This document shows positions 15,548 through 23,548 of a DNA stretch of 57,939 nt, piece after piece (the stretch's first letter is position 1; each line of letters opens with the position of its first letter). This DNA comes from an uncultured Oscillospiraceae bacterium. GTDB lineage: Bacteria; Bacillota; Clostridia; Oscillospirales; Oscillospiraceae. The position numbers and the translations under genes were made by a program. The stretch covers positions 1 through 57,939 of the forward strand of contig CAJTVM010000007.1 of the NCBI GenBank assembly GCA_910579595.1. The letters are read 5' to 3'. The notes beneath the pieces are model-generated. The model was not told the origin of the DNA. It saw only the letters and a program-made list of their open reading frames with translations, and did not search any database.

Positions 15548-16738
15548 TCAAATCCCTTTCCCGTATAATTCATAGGCGCCCCGGGTGTCATGGTGGAGTT
15601 CCTTGTCCCGCAGGAGCATCTCCTGGACGGCCAGCGCCGTGCCCATGCCCACCGCCTTGTCCAGATCGGTGTAGGCCAGCCTGCGCAGCTCCCCCACCTC
15701 CGGGAAATCCCGGCAGGGCTCCATGTAGTCCGCGATGTACAGCAGCTTTTCCTCCAGGCTCATCCCCGCCCGGGCGGTAGTATGGTAGAGGATAGCGTCG
15801 TAAATATCGTCCTGGCCGAACACGTATTTGGCCAGCGCCGCGCCGCTCTTGGCGTGGAGCAGTTTGTCGGTGGCCCGCTCCAGAGGATCCAGGGCAATGC
15901 CATACTGGTCGCAGATGGCAAGATGCTCCTCATGGCTGAGGTATTTGGTGCAGTCGTGGAGGATAGCCGCCCGGCGCATCCTGTCCTCGTCCGCGCCCCA
16001 GCGGCGCGCAAGCCTTGCCGCCTCCTCCTCGGTGCCCCGGATGTGGGCCAGCCGCTTGGCGTACACCATAGAGTAGGACACGCATCGCAGATCCTCCATG
16101 GAGAGACGCTTCAAATCGGCGTGGGTCCCATATAGTTTTTCCCGCAAAATGTAACCGTACACCGCTTCCGGCAAAAAATCCCGGCCCCCGCCCGCTGCCA
16201 GCAGCTCCCGCAGGCGGGTGGACGAGATGTCCACCAGATCGGGGATGGCGACGGTGGTGGTTTTCGCGCCGTAGGTTTTGGACAGGTAGTCCCGCTGGGG
16301 GGCGAACACTGCCTCGCCGTCCGCCTCGGTGCGGCCAAAGGCGCACACACCCGCCAGCGCCAGGATTTTCTCCGGCTCCCGCCAGCGGTGGATGGTGAGG
16401 AACATATCCGTCCCCATGAGCAGCCACAGCTCCGCCCCCGGCCACCGCTGGGCGGCTTCGGCCAAGGTGTCGGCGGTGTAGCTCCTGCCCTCCCGGTGCA
16501 GCTCCGTGTCCCACAGCTCCGTCACCGCGGGCATGAGAAGCTGATCGGCGGCAATGGCGGTCATAGCCAGCCGCTGTTCCCGTGTGGGTGTGCCGGGGGG
16601 CAGCTCCTTATGGGGGGGTGTGCCCGCCGGGACAAACACCAGCTTGTCCAAGCCCAGCACGGACGCTGCCGAGTGTGCCGCCGCCAGATGTCCCAGATGG
16701 GGGGGGTTGAAGCTGCCGCCGTAAATGCCGATTTTCAA
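15548..16738 (-). CDS. nadD: Fusion of nicotinate-nucleotide adenylyltransferase (NadD) and HD phosphohydrolase YqeK
   Basis: 396-residue bifunctional protein. Residues about 1-200 are NadD, which adenylates nicotinate mononucleotide in NAD synthesis: GIYGGSFNPPHLGHL, then the ISSTRLR motif. Residues about 205-396 are YqeK, an HD-domain diadenosine tetraphosphate hydrolase: HD in AAILHDCTKYLSHEEH and a downstream HTTARAGMS. In most Firmicutes these are two adjacent genes; here one frame runs through both without a stop. I prefer a TTG start at 16738 giving MKIGIYGG; GTG at 16747 is too close to the GAGAGG site. Removing Ap4A and making NAD in one chain is plausible coupling. Confidence 0.93.
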   Translation of the reverse strand: MKIGIYGGSFNPPHLGHLAAAHSAASVLGLDKLVFVPAGTPPHKELPPGTPTREQRLAMTAIAADQLLMPAVTELWDTELHREGRSYTADTLAEAAQRWPGAELWLLMGTDMFLTIHRWREPEKILALAGVCAFGRTEADGEAVFAPQRDYLSKTYGAKTTTVAIPDLVDISSTRLRELLAAGGGRDFLPEAVYGYILREKLYGTHADLKRLSMEDLRCVSYSMVYAKRLAHIRGTEEEAARLARRWGADEDRMRRAAILHDCTKYLSHEEHLAICDQYGIALDPLERATDKLLHAKSGAALAKYVFGQDDIYDAILYHTTARAGMSLEEKLLYIADYMEPCRDFPEVGELRRLAYTDLDKAVGMGTALAVQEMLLRDKELHHDTRGAYELYGKGI

Positions 16739-16770
16739 CGGGATCACCCTCTCACAAAAATTTGGGATGC

Positions 16771-17076
16771 TTATTTTACCAGTTTGATCCGTTTGTCCTT
16801 GGGCTTGCCGTGGGTTTCTCTGTACAAAACGAACTTCGTGCCGATAACCTGCACCACCTGGCTCCGGGTGGCCCGGGCCAGCTCCTCCGCCCCCTCCCGG
16901 GGGGACAGGGGGCTGTTCTCCAGAACCTTGCCCTTGATCAGCTCCCGGGCCTCCAGGGCGTCGTCCGCCTGCTTGACGAGGTTCGCGCCCACGCCGTCCT
17001 TGCCCACGTGGACGATGGTGTCCAGGTCATTGGCCATGGCCCTGAGCTGGGCCCGCTGCTTGCTTGTCAGATCCAT
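16771..17076 (-). CDS. yhbY: YhbY/YqeI family ribosome-associated RNA-binding protein
   Basis: 101-residue CRM-domain protein that associates with pre-50S ribosomes. It has the family opening LTSKQRAQLRAMANDLDTIVHVGKDGV and the GxxG-like RNA loop, and ends in GTKFVLYRETHGKPKDKRIKLVK. GGAGCATTT precedes the ATG. It lies between rdgB and nadD-yqeK, as in many Firmicutes. Confidence 0.95.
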   Translation of the reverse strand: MDLTSKQRAQLRAMANDLDTIVHVGKDGVGANLVKQADDALEARELIKGKVLENSPLSPREGAEELARATRSQVVQVIGTKFVLYRETHGKPKDKRIKLVK

Positions 17077-17110
17077 AAATGCTCCTTCATGGGAAAAAAT
17101 CCCGCTTTAT

Positions 17111-17698
17111 TTATTTTAAATAGTCCTCCAGTTTCCGCTGGAACGCCTCCAGCGCCTGCCCCCGGTGGGAGACGGCGTTTTTCTCCTCCGGCAAAAGCTG
17201 GGCGAAGGTCTTTTTCAGCTTGGGCAGGAAGAACACCGGGTCGTAGCCGAACCCGCCCTCCCCCATGGGTGCGAAGGCGATGGTGCCGGGGCACTCCCCC
17301 CGGGCGGTGAGCACGTCCCCGTTGGGGAAGCAGCAGGTGATCACCGATACGAATTTGGCCGTCCGGGCCGCGCCCCTTGGCATATTGGCCAGCAGCAGCT
17401 TGTAACGTCCCGTATCGTCCAGCCCCTCCCCGCCGTACCGGGCGGAGTACACCCCCGGCGCGCCGTTCAGCGCGTCCACGCACAATCCGGAGTCATCGGC
17501 GATGGCGGGCAGGCCGGATGCCTCCATGACGGCCCTGGCTTTCAGCAGGGAGTTTTCCTCAAAGGTAGTCCCCGTTTCCTCCACGTCGATGTCGATGCCA
17601 ACGTCGGACTGGAGGCACACCTCCACCCCCATGCCGGACAAAATCTCGTTCATTTCCTTCATTTTCTTCTGGTTCTTGCTGGCCAATACCAATTTCAT
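17111..17698 (-). CDS. rdgB: XTP/dITP diphosphatase (RdgB/HAM1 family)
   Basis: 195-residue house-cleaning pyrophosphatase that removes inosine and xanthosine triphosphates. Signatures are LASKNQKKMKEMNEIL at the N-terminus, the catalytic-region ADDSGLCVDALNGAPGVYSARY, and GEGGFGYDPVFFLP near the end, with SHRGQAL. ATG at 17698 is eight bases after GGAGG. ATG at 17713 would use a poorer site. It is 32 bases downstream of ftsY in the long minus-strand operon. Confidence 0.95.
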   Translation of the reverse strand: MKLVLASKNQKKMKEMNEILSGMGVEVCLQSDVGIDIDVEETGTTFEENSLLKARAVMEASGLPAIADDSGLCVDALNGAPGVYSARYGGEGLDDTGRYKLLLANMPRGAARTAKFVSVITCCFPNGDVLTARGECPGTIAFAPMGEGGFGYDPVFFLPKLKKTFAQLLPEEKNAVSHRGQALEAFQRKLEDYLK

Positions 17699-17730
17699 AC
17701 CGTCGGCCTCCATTCTTCTGTCCTATCGTT

Positions 17731-18597
17731 TTACAGCAGCGCCTGAGTAAATTCGTGGGCGTCGAAGGGCTGGAGATCGTCCACGCCCTCGCCCACCCCG
17801 GCGAATTTGACGGGCACGCCCAGCTCTTTGGCGATGGCGATGACAATACCGCCCTTGGCGGTGCCGTCCAGCTTGGTGAGCACGATGCCCGTCACCCCCG
17901 CCGCCTTGGAGAACTCCTTGGCCTGGATCAGGCCGTTCTGCCCGGTGGTGGCGTCCAGCACCAGCAGGGTTTCCCGGCTGGAATCGGGGCAGTCCCGATC
18001 AATGACACGGGAGATTTTATTCAGCTCGTTCATGAGATTTGCCTTGTTTTGCAGCCGCCCGGCGGTGTCCACCAGCACCACATTGGAATGGCGGGCCTTG
18101 GCGGCGGCCAGGGCGTCGTACACCACGGCGGCGGGGTCCGCCCCCTCGTGCTGCTTGATGATGTCCACCCCGGCCCGCTCGGACCAGATGGTGAGCTGCT
18201 CGGCGGCGGCGGCCCGGAAGGTGTCCCCGGCGCACAGCAGCACCTTTTTGCCCTCCCGCTTCCAGCGCGCGGCCAGCTTGCCGATGGAGGTGGTCTTGCC
18301 CACCCCGTTCACGCCGATGAACAGCACCACGGCGGGGGTGCGGCTCATATCCACCGACAGATCGCCGATGGACAGGTATTCCGCCAGGATGTCCCGCATA
18401 CACTGACGGGCGCCCTCGATGTCCTTGATCTTTTGTGCCTTGCAGCGGCTTTTCAGGTCCTCCACCGCCTCCAGGGTGGTCTCGGCGCCTAAATCCGCCA
18501 TGACCAGGGACTCCTCCAGCTCGTCATAGAAGTCGTCGTCCAGCTGGGAGAAACCGTTGAAAATTCCAATCTTTTTTATTTTATCAAAAAAGCCCAT
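17731..18597 (-). CDS. ftsY: Signal recognition particle receptor FtsY
   Basis: 288-residue SRP-receptor GTPase that docks ribosome-SRP complexes at the membrane. It contains the N domain (DDDFYDELEESLVMADLG), the P-loop GVNGVGKTTSIGKLA, the VDTAGRLQNK motif and TKLDGTAKGG. The acidic A domain is essentially absent; only a short amphipathic N-terminus (MGFFDKIKKIGIFNG) remains for membrane binding, as in other Firmicutes. ATG at 18597 follows GTGAGGAGACATCC. The clostridial order smc-ftsY is kept, with a zinc-ribbon gene between. Confidence 0.96.
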   Translation of the reverse strand: MGFFDKIKKIGIFNGFSQLDDDFYDELEESLVMADLGAETTLEAVEDLKSRCKAQKIKDIEGARQCMRDILAEYLSIGDLSVDMSRTPAVVLFIGVNGVGKTTSIGKLAARWKREGKKVLLCAGDTFRAAAAEQLTIWSERAGVDIIKQHEGADPAAVVYDALAAAKARHSNVVLVDTAGRLQNKANLMNELNKISRVIDRDCPDSSRETLLVLDATTGQNGLIQAKEFSKAAGVTGIVLTKLDGTAKGGIVIAIAKELGVPVKFAGVGEGVDDLQPFDAHEFTQALL

Positions 18598-18617
18598 GGA
18601 TGTCTCCTCACTAATTG

Positions 18618-18938
18618 TTAAATATTCGGATTTTTCGCCCCGCACAGGGGGCACCTGGGATCGTCCAAATCGTGGACATGGCCGCAGGTGGGGCAGGTAG
18701 TCTGGGCCATATGGTCCTCGTCCTGGTATTCAAAATCCCCCTCGGACGGGCCGCTCCAGTAAAAGTCCAGCTTGCGGCAGTTGGGACAGCTCCAGATCTC
18801 CACGTTCAGCGCCCCGGCCAGCAGGTTTGGCCAGTCGCCCCAGAGAAAGCTGGTCTTGCCCAGCTGCATATGTTCCGTCTTGACGTATTCCATGCCGTGG
18901 CCACAGTTGCCGCAGCGTTTCTCCACCAATCCACTCAT
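18618..18938 (-). CDS. Zinc-ribbon protein between smc and ftsY
   Basis: 106 residues with three Cys pairs: CGNCGHG near the start, CPNCRK in the middle, and CPTCGHVHDLDDPRCPLCG at the end. This pattern predicts two zinc ribbons. No catalytic domain is seen and the function is unknown. The ATG overlaps the smc stop as ATGA, so translation is probably coupled to SMC. Confidence 0.85.
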   Translation of the reverse strand: MSGLVEKRCGNCGHGMEYVKTEHMQLGKTSFLWGDWPNLLAGALNVEIWSCPNCRKLDFYWSGPSEGDFEYQDEDHMAQTTCPTCGHVHDLDDPRCPLCGAKNPNI

Positions 18939-21900
18939 TTGATGTTCAGCTCCTTCTCAACCTCATTGAGGTTGATCGTCAGCATCCGGCTGACGCCTTT
19001 CTCCTGCATGGTGACGCCATAGAGCACGTCGGCCTCCTCCATGGTGCCCCGGCGGTGGGTGATGACGATGAACTGGGTCTTGTCACTGATGCGCCGCAGA
19101 TACCGGGCGTAGCGCACCACGTTGGATTCGTCCAGCGCCGCCTCGATCTCGTCCATGACGCAGAAAGGGGTGGGCCTTACCTTTAATATAGCAAAATACA
19201 GCGCGATGGCGATGAGCGCCCGCTCGCCGCCGGACAAAGCGCTCATGTTCTGCACCGTCTTGCCGGGGGGCTGGGCCTTGATCTCAATGCCGCAGTTGAG
19301 CACGTCCGACGGGTCCTCCAGCTCCAGGCTGGCCTTGCCGCCGCCGAACAGGTCGGTGAACGCCCCCTGGAAGCCCTCGTTGATCAGGGTGAACTGTTCC
19401 TGGAAAATGCCGGTCATCTCGCCGGTGATCTGGGCGATGATCTCCTGGAGCTCCTTCTTGGCCCTGGCCACGTCGTCCCGCTGGGCGGTAAAGTAGGTGT
19501 ACCGCTCGTTGATCCGGCTGAATTCCTCCACCGCGTCCGGGTTGATGCTGCCCAGGGCGGAGATGGCCTTTTTCAGCTCCCCAATGCGCCTCTGGGCCTT
19601 TTGTACCGATTCCAGCCCCACCCGCTGGGCGCGGGCCGCCTCGTGGGACAGCTCGTAGGTTTCCCACAGTTTGTCCAGAATCTGGTTTTCCTCCATGGCG
19701 GTGGCGGCGTTTTTCTGCTCCAGGAAGGATACCTCCCGCTCCATGGTGATCAGCTCGTTGTTCTTGTCCTTGGCCTGCCGGTCGGCCTGGTTGCGCCGGC
19801 CCTCCAGGGCCAGCTTCTCATCGTTGAGCCGGCGGATGGCGGCGCTGCCCTCCTGGCTGGCGGCTTTCAGCCTTTGCAGCCGCTCCTCCTCCTCTTGGAT
19901 ACGGCGCATGAGGTAGTCGTTTTGCTGCTCGAATTCGCCGATCATGGCGGTGCGGCTGGCGGTGTCGCCGCTCAGATCCTCCCGCAGCCGTTCCAGTTCG
20001 TCGATGGACTGGCACAGGGCAGACTGCTCGCCCTCCAGCCCTGCCAAGCGGGCGCTGTGCTGGGCGGATTCCTCGTTGAGCTGGTTTACCTTGTCCTGCA
20101 GGGCGGTGCGGCCCTGGGCCTTGGCCTCCCCCTCCGCACGCAGGGCGGCGGCGGAACCCTCCAGTTTCTCAATCCGGGCCTTGGCCTGGGCGGTATTGTC
20201 CGTATTTTCCCCCATGCGGCGGCGGACCTGCTGCCGTTCCCCGGCCAGGGTCTGCCGGCGCAGTTCGATGTCCGCCAGCTGGGTGCGGGCGCTGTCCACC
20301 CGCTCGGAGTATTTCAGCACCGCGTCCTCCGCCTCACGCAATTGCGCGGTGGCGGCGTCCAGCTCGTATTGAGCGGCGGTGAGCTCCCGCTGGGCCTTTG
20401 CCAGCTCGTCCGAGGCGGTTTTTAAATCGGCGGCAAGGCCGTCCTTTTGCTGGTTGAGCCGTTCCAGCTCGTTGGCCCTTGACAAAATGCCCGCCGAGCG
20501 GGACACCGAGCCGCCGGTCATGGAGCCGCCAGCGTTGAGCACCTGCCCGTCCAGGGTGACGATGCGGAAGCGGTGGCCGAATTTCCGGGCCATGGCCATG
20601 GCCTTATCCATATCGCTGGCGACGACCACCCGGCCCAGCAGATTGGAGAAAATTTTGGCGTACTGGGGATCAAAGGAGATGATGGCGTCCCCCGTACCCA
20701 CGAAGCCGTCCTCCCGCTCCACGCCGCGATCCCTAAAGTCGGCGGGGCGCACGGTGTTCATAGGCAGGAAGGTGGCCCGGCCCCCGTCCCGGCGCTTCAG
20801 GTAGTTGATGGCGTTTTTGCCGTCCTCGTCCCGCTCCACCACCAGGTTCTGCATGGCGCCGCCCAGAGCGATCTCAATGGCCACGGCGTATCGATCGGGG
20901 ACATGGATCAGGCTTGCCACCGGGCCGCGGATGCCCCGCAGGCCGCCGCGCTCCGCCTCCCCCATCACCAGCTTTACCGCTTTGGAGTAGCCCTCATACA
21001 GCTTTTCCATCTCAGAGAGCATTTTGATCCGGGAAATCAGGTTGTTTTCGTCCATTTGCAGGCGGCGGTGGGTTTCCTGGGCCTGCTCCAGCTTGCGCCG
21101 GCGGGACTGCAGGCGCATTTGGTAGCCGCTGATGATGTTGCGTTGGGCGTCCCGGTCTTCGGAAACCTTATCCAACTCCTTTTGGGTCCTGTCCAGGGCA
21201 TCCCGGGCCTGGGCCGCTTTGTCCTCCTCCTCCTGGAGTTCCTGGCCCAGCCGTTCCTCCCGGTCGTACAGCTCCTGAGCCGCCGCCGCCAGGGCGGACA
21301 GCAGCTCCCGGGCCTCCCCGGCGGAAGCGGTCTCCAGCCGCTCCCGCTCCCGAAGGCGCTCCAGCTCCTCATTCAGGCTGCCCGCCGAACCCAGAACCTC
21401 GCGGGTGCGCTGGGCCAGTGCGTCGATGCGCTCCTGGCAGGCGGACAGCTCCGTCTCGATCTCGTCCAAACGTCCCCTGCGCTCGTCAATCTGGGCGGAC
21501 AGGGATCCGGCGCGGCCCTCTTGCTGCTCCAGCTCCTGACGGATGCGCTGGGCGTTTTCGCTGTTGTTCTTGATGTCGTTTTTCAACAGGGTGATGCCGT
21601 TTTCGCAGGAATACACCTGCTCGTCCAAGCCGGACTGCTTCCCCCGCAGCTCCTCCGCCCGGATGTCCTTGTCCCGCATCTGGTCGGCCAGGCTGGTGCT
21701 CTCGGCGAACAGCCGCTCTACCTCATTGTGGGCCTCGTCCCGCTGGCGGACGGCGGCGTCCAGATCGGAGCGCAGCTTTACGCTGCTGGCCCGGATACCC
21801 TCCAGCTGCTCCAGCCAGACGGAGATCTCCAGCCCCTTCAGCTCGTCCCGGAGGATGTTGTATTTTTTCGTCTTTTCCGCCTGCGCCCGAAGGGGCTCCA

Positions 21901-22504
21901 CCTGCAGCTCAAGCTCGTCAATCTTGTCGTTGATGCGCACCAGATTGTCGTCGGTGCGGGCCAGGCTGCGCTCCGCCTCCTCTTTGCGGTGGCGGAAGCG
22001 GGAAATGCCCGCCGCCTCCTCAAAGACCTCCCGGCGGTCGGCGCTCTTGACGGACAGGATTTCGTCAATACGGCCCTGGCCGATGATGGAGTAGCCCTCC
22101 CGGCCCAGGCCGGTGTCCATGAACAGCTCGTTGATGTCCCGCAGGCGGCAGGCCCGGCGGTTGATGTAGTATTCGCTCTCCCCGGAACGGTAGTACCGGC
22201 GGGTGACCGCCACTTCCGTCTCCTCCATCTGAAATATGCGCTGGGTGTTGTCCAGCACCAAGGTCACCTCGGCAAAGCCCAGGCCCTTGCGCTTTTCCGT
22301 GCCGTTGAAGATCACGTCCTCCATCTTGCTGCCCCGGAGGGTGCGGGTGGACTGCTCCCCCATCACCCAGCGGATGGCGTCGGCGATGTTGGACTTGCCC
22401 GATCCGTTGGGCCCCACCACCGCCGTGATATCGGAGCCGAAGGCCAGCACCGTCTTGTCGGGGAAGGACTTGAAGCCCTGAATTTCAAGCGCCTTTAAAT
22501 ACAC
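18935..22504 (-). CDS. smc: Chromosome segregation ATPase SMC
   Basis: 1189-residue condensin subunit. The N-terminal head has Walker A GPNGSGKSN. Long coiled coils flank a hinge (about 500-660, GGLRGIRGPVASLIHVPDRYA) and the C-terminal head has the signature LSGGERALIAIAL and Walker B FCVMDEIEAALDESN. The GTG at 22504, seven bases after AAAGGGG, gives the canonical MYLKALEIQGFKSFPDKT start; an upstream ATG at 22552 would add residues not seen in the family. It heads a co-directional run that may extend to 9475. scpA and scpB are not in the window. Confidence 0.97.
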   Translation of the reverse strand: MYLKALEIQGFKSFPDKTVLAFGSDITAVVGPNGSGKSNIADAIRWVMGEQSTRTLRGSKMEDVIFNGTEKRKGLGFAEVTLVLDNTQRIFQMEETEVAVTRRYYRSGESEYYINRRACRLRDINELFMDTGLGREGYSIIGQGRIDEILSVKSADRREVFEEAAGISRFRHRKEEAERSLARTDDNLVRINDKIDELELQVEPLRAQAEKTKKYNILRDELKGLEISVWLEQLEGIRASSVKLRSDLDAAVRQRDEAHNEVERLFAESTSLADQMRDKDIRAEELRGKQSGLDEQVYSCENGITLLKNDIKNNSENAQRIRQELEQQEGRAGSLSAQIDERRGRLDEIETELSACQERIDALAQRTREVLGSAGSLNEELERLRERERLETASAGEARELLSALAAAAQELYDREERLGQELQEEEDKAAQARDALDRTQKELDKVSEDRDAQRNIISGYQMRLQSRRRKLEQAQETHRRLQMDENNLISRIKMLSEMEKLYEGYSKAVKLVMGEAERGGLRGIRGPVASLIHVPDRYAVAIEIALGGAMQNLVVERDEDGKNAINYLKRRDGGRATFLPMNTVRPADFRDRGVEREDGFVGTGDAIISFDPQYAKIFSNLLGRVVVASDMDKAMAMARKFGHRFRIVTLDGQVLNAGGSMTGGSVSRSAGILSRANELERLNQQKDGLAADLKTASDELAKAQRELTAAQYELDAATAQLREAEDAVLKYSERVDSARTQLADIELRRQTLAGERQQVRRRMGENTDNTAQAKARIEKLEGSAAALRAEGEAKAQGRTALQDKVNQLNEESAQHSARLAGLEGEQSALCQSIDELERLREDLSGDTASRTAMIGEFEQQNDYLMRRIQEEEERLQRLKAASQEGSAAIRRLNDEKLALEGRRNQADRQAKDKNNELITMEREVSFLEQKNAATAMEENQILDKLWETYELSHEAARAQRVGLESVQKAQRRIGELKKAISALGSINPDAVEEFSRINERYTYFTAQRDDVARAKKELQEIIAQITGEMTGIFQEQFTLINEGFQGAFTDLFGGGKASLELEDPSDVLNCGIEIKAQPPGKTVQNMSALSGGERALIAIALYFAILKVRPTPFCVMDEIEAALDESNVVRYARYLRRISDKTQFIVITHRRGTMEEADVLYGVTMQEKGVSRMLTINLNEVEKELNIK

Positions 22505-22615
22505 ACCGTTGCCCCTTTCTGTTTCAGATCTTCTCAAATCGTTGTGCCGCAACGGTTTTAGGCCCTTAAAATGCTTTGCAGCTTCCCAAATCCTTGCGCA
22601 GTTTTATAGCGTTTT

Positions 22616-22644
22616 ATTATATCACGGGGAAACGCAACTTGCAA
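22616..22644 (-). promoter_or_regulatory. Promoter of the smc operon
   Basis: TTGCAA (22644-22639) and TATAAT (22621-22616) are 17 bases apart, about 110 bases upstream of the smc GTG. I see nothing else clear in the 22505-22792 gap, which is A+T-richer than its surroundings. Confidence 0.7.
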
Positions 22645-22792
22645 GACTTGCGCCAAGATAAATGCCGCAGGGGGAATTGCAAAATGTTTTGCGGAGCAAT
22701 CATAAAAACGCCGCAATGCAAGAAACTATTATGATTCCGCAAGAAATGGCCGCCGGCGGTCGGTTCTGCCAAAGAAAACCAGCGGCGGAATT

Positions 22793-22822
22793 TGAATACG
22801 CTTCCAAATCCTGCGGATACTA
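22793..22822 (+). promoter_or_regulatory. Sigma-G-like promoter of spoVT
   Basis: TGAATA (22793-22798), a 17-base spacer and GATACTA (22816-22822) closely match the sigma-G pattern (TGHATR, CATWHTA) with one mismatch. spoVT is known to be sigma-G dependent in Bacillus subtilis. Confidence 0.6.
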
Positions 22823-22879
22823 CAAATGGAACGATACAAAAATGCCGTGGGAGCCACGGCAGAACGCAGGAGGAATACC

Positions 22880-23413
22880 ATGAAAGCAACCGGGATCGTG
22901 CGCCGCATCGACGACCTGGGCCGGGTGGTGATTCCCAAGGAAATTCGCCGGACAATGCGTATCCGCGAGGGCGACCCCTTGGAAATTTACACCGACCGCG
23001 AGGGCGGCGTCATTTTCAAAAAATACTCTCAATTGGGCGACGTGTCCGACTTTGCCGCCCAGCTCTGCGACACTATCAGCCGGGTGGCGGGTCTGCCCGC
23101 CGTCATCACCGACCGGGACAGCGTCATTGCCGCCGGAGGCGTCCCCCGCCGGGAGGTGGTGGACAAGCGCGTCTCCCCGCAGATCGAGCAGGCGATGGAG
23201 GAGCGCCGGAGCATCCAGTCCGAGCAGGCCCTGCCCCTGTGTGATGGCAGCGACAAGTATCGGGTGCTCATCGCCGTGCCAATCATCTCCGAGGGGGATG
23301 TGCTGGGCTGCGTGGCCTTTGTCAGCGACGGGGACGCCCCCGCCCTGGGCGAGGTGGAGCTGAAGCTGGCCCAGACGGTGGCCGGGTTTCTGGGCCGCCA
23401 TATGGAGGCGTGA
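22880..23413 (+). CDS. spoVT: Stage V sporulation regulator SpoVT
   Basis: 177-residue transcription factor of the developing forespore. The N-terminal AbrB-type swapped-hairpin DNA-binding domain (1-52) has MKATGIVRRIDDLGRVVIPK and EIRRTMRIREGDPLEIYTD. The C-terminal GAF domain (about 55-177) has LPAVITDRDSVIAAGG and VLIAVPIISEGDVLGCVAFVSD. Length matches the Bacillus protein (178). ATG at 22880 follows GCAGGAGG. The sigma-G-like promoter and the terminator at 23418 suggest a monocistronic, forespore-specific gene. Confidence 0.95.
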   Translation: MKATGIVRRIDDLGRVVIPKEIRRTMRIREGDPLEIYTDREGGVIFKKYSQLGDVSDFAAQLCDTISRVAGLPAVITDRDSVIAAGGVPRREVVDKRVSPQIEQAMEERRSIQSEQALPLCDGSDKYRVLIAVPIISEGDVLGCVAFVSDGDAPALGEVELKLAQTVAGFLGRHMEA

Positions 23414-23417
23414 GAAC

Positions 23418-23449
23418 AAATCCGCCCCGGGTTGACCGGGGCGGATTTT
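23418..23449 (+). terminator. Terminator of spoVT
   Basis: AAATCCGCCCCGG pairs with CCGGGGCGGATTTT around GTTGA, directly after the stop. Confidence 0.88.
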
Positions 23450-23461
23450 CCCTGTCCGACC

Positions 23462-23491
23462 TTGATTCACAGGGGCCGCGTGTGGTATAAT
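23462..23491 (+). promoter_or_regulatory. Promoter of the GH2 gene
   Basis: TTGATT (23462-23467), an 18-base spacer and TATAAT (23486-23491), with a TG dinucleotide ahead of the -10 box. Confidence 0.65.
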
Positions 23492-23548
23492 ACTAAAAAA
23501 AGGAAGGCTTGCACAGTACTTCAAAAAATAGAAAAGAGGGAGAGCAGG

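Noticed and set aside
20573..22498. 641-codon open frame on the plus strand opposite smc
   Set aside because: It is a shadow of the G+C-rich, high-identity smc reading frame. Its product is low-complexity Leu/Gln/His/Pro, lacks any recognisable domain and has no ribosome site.
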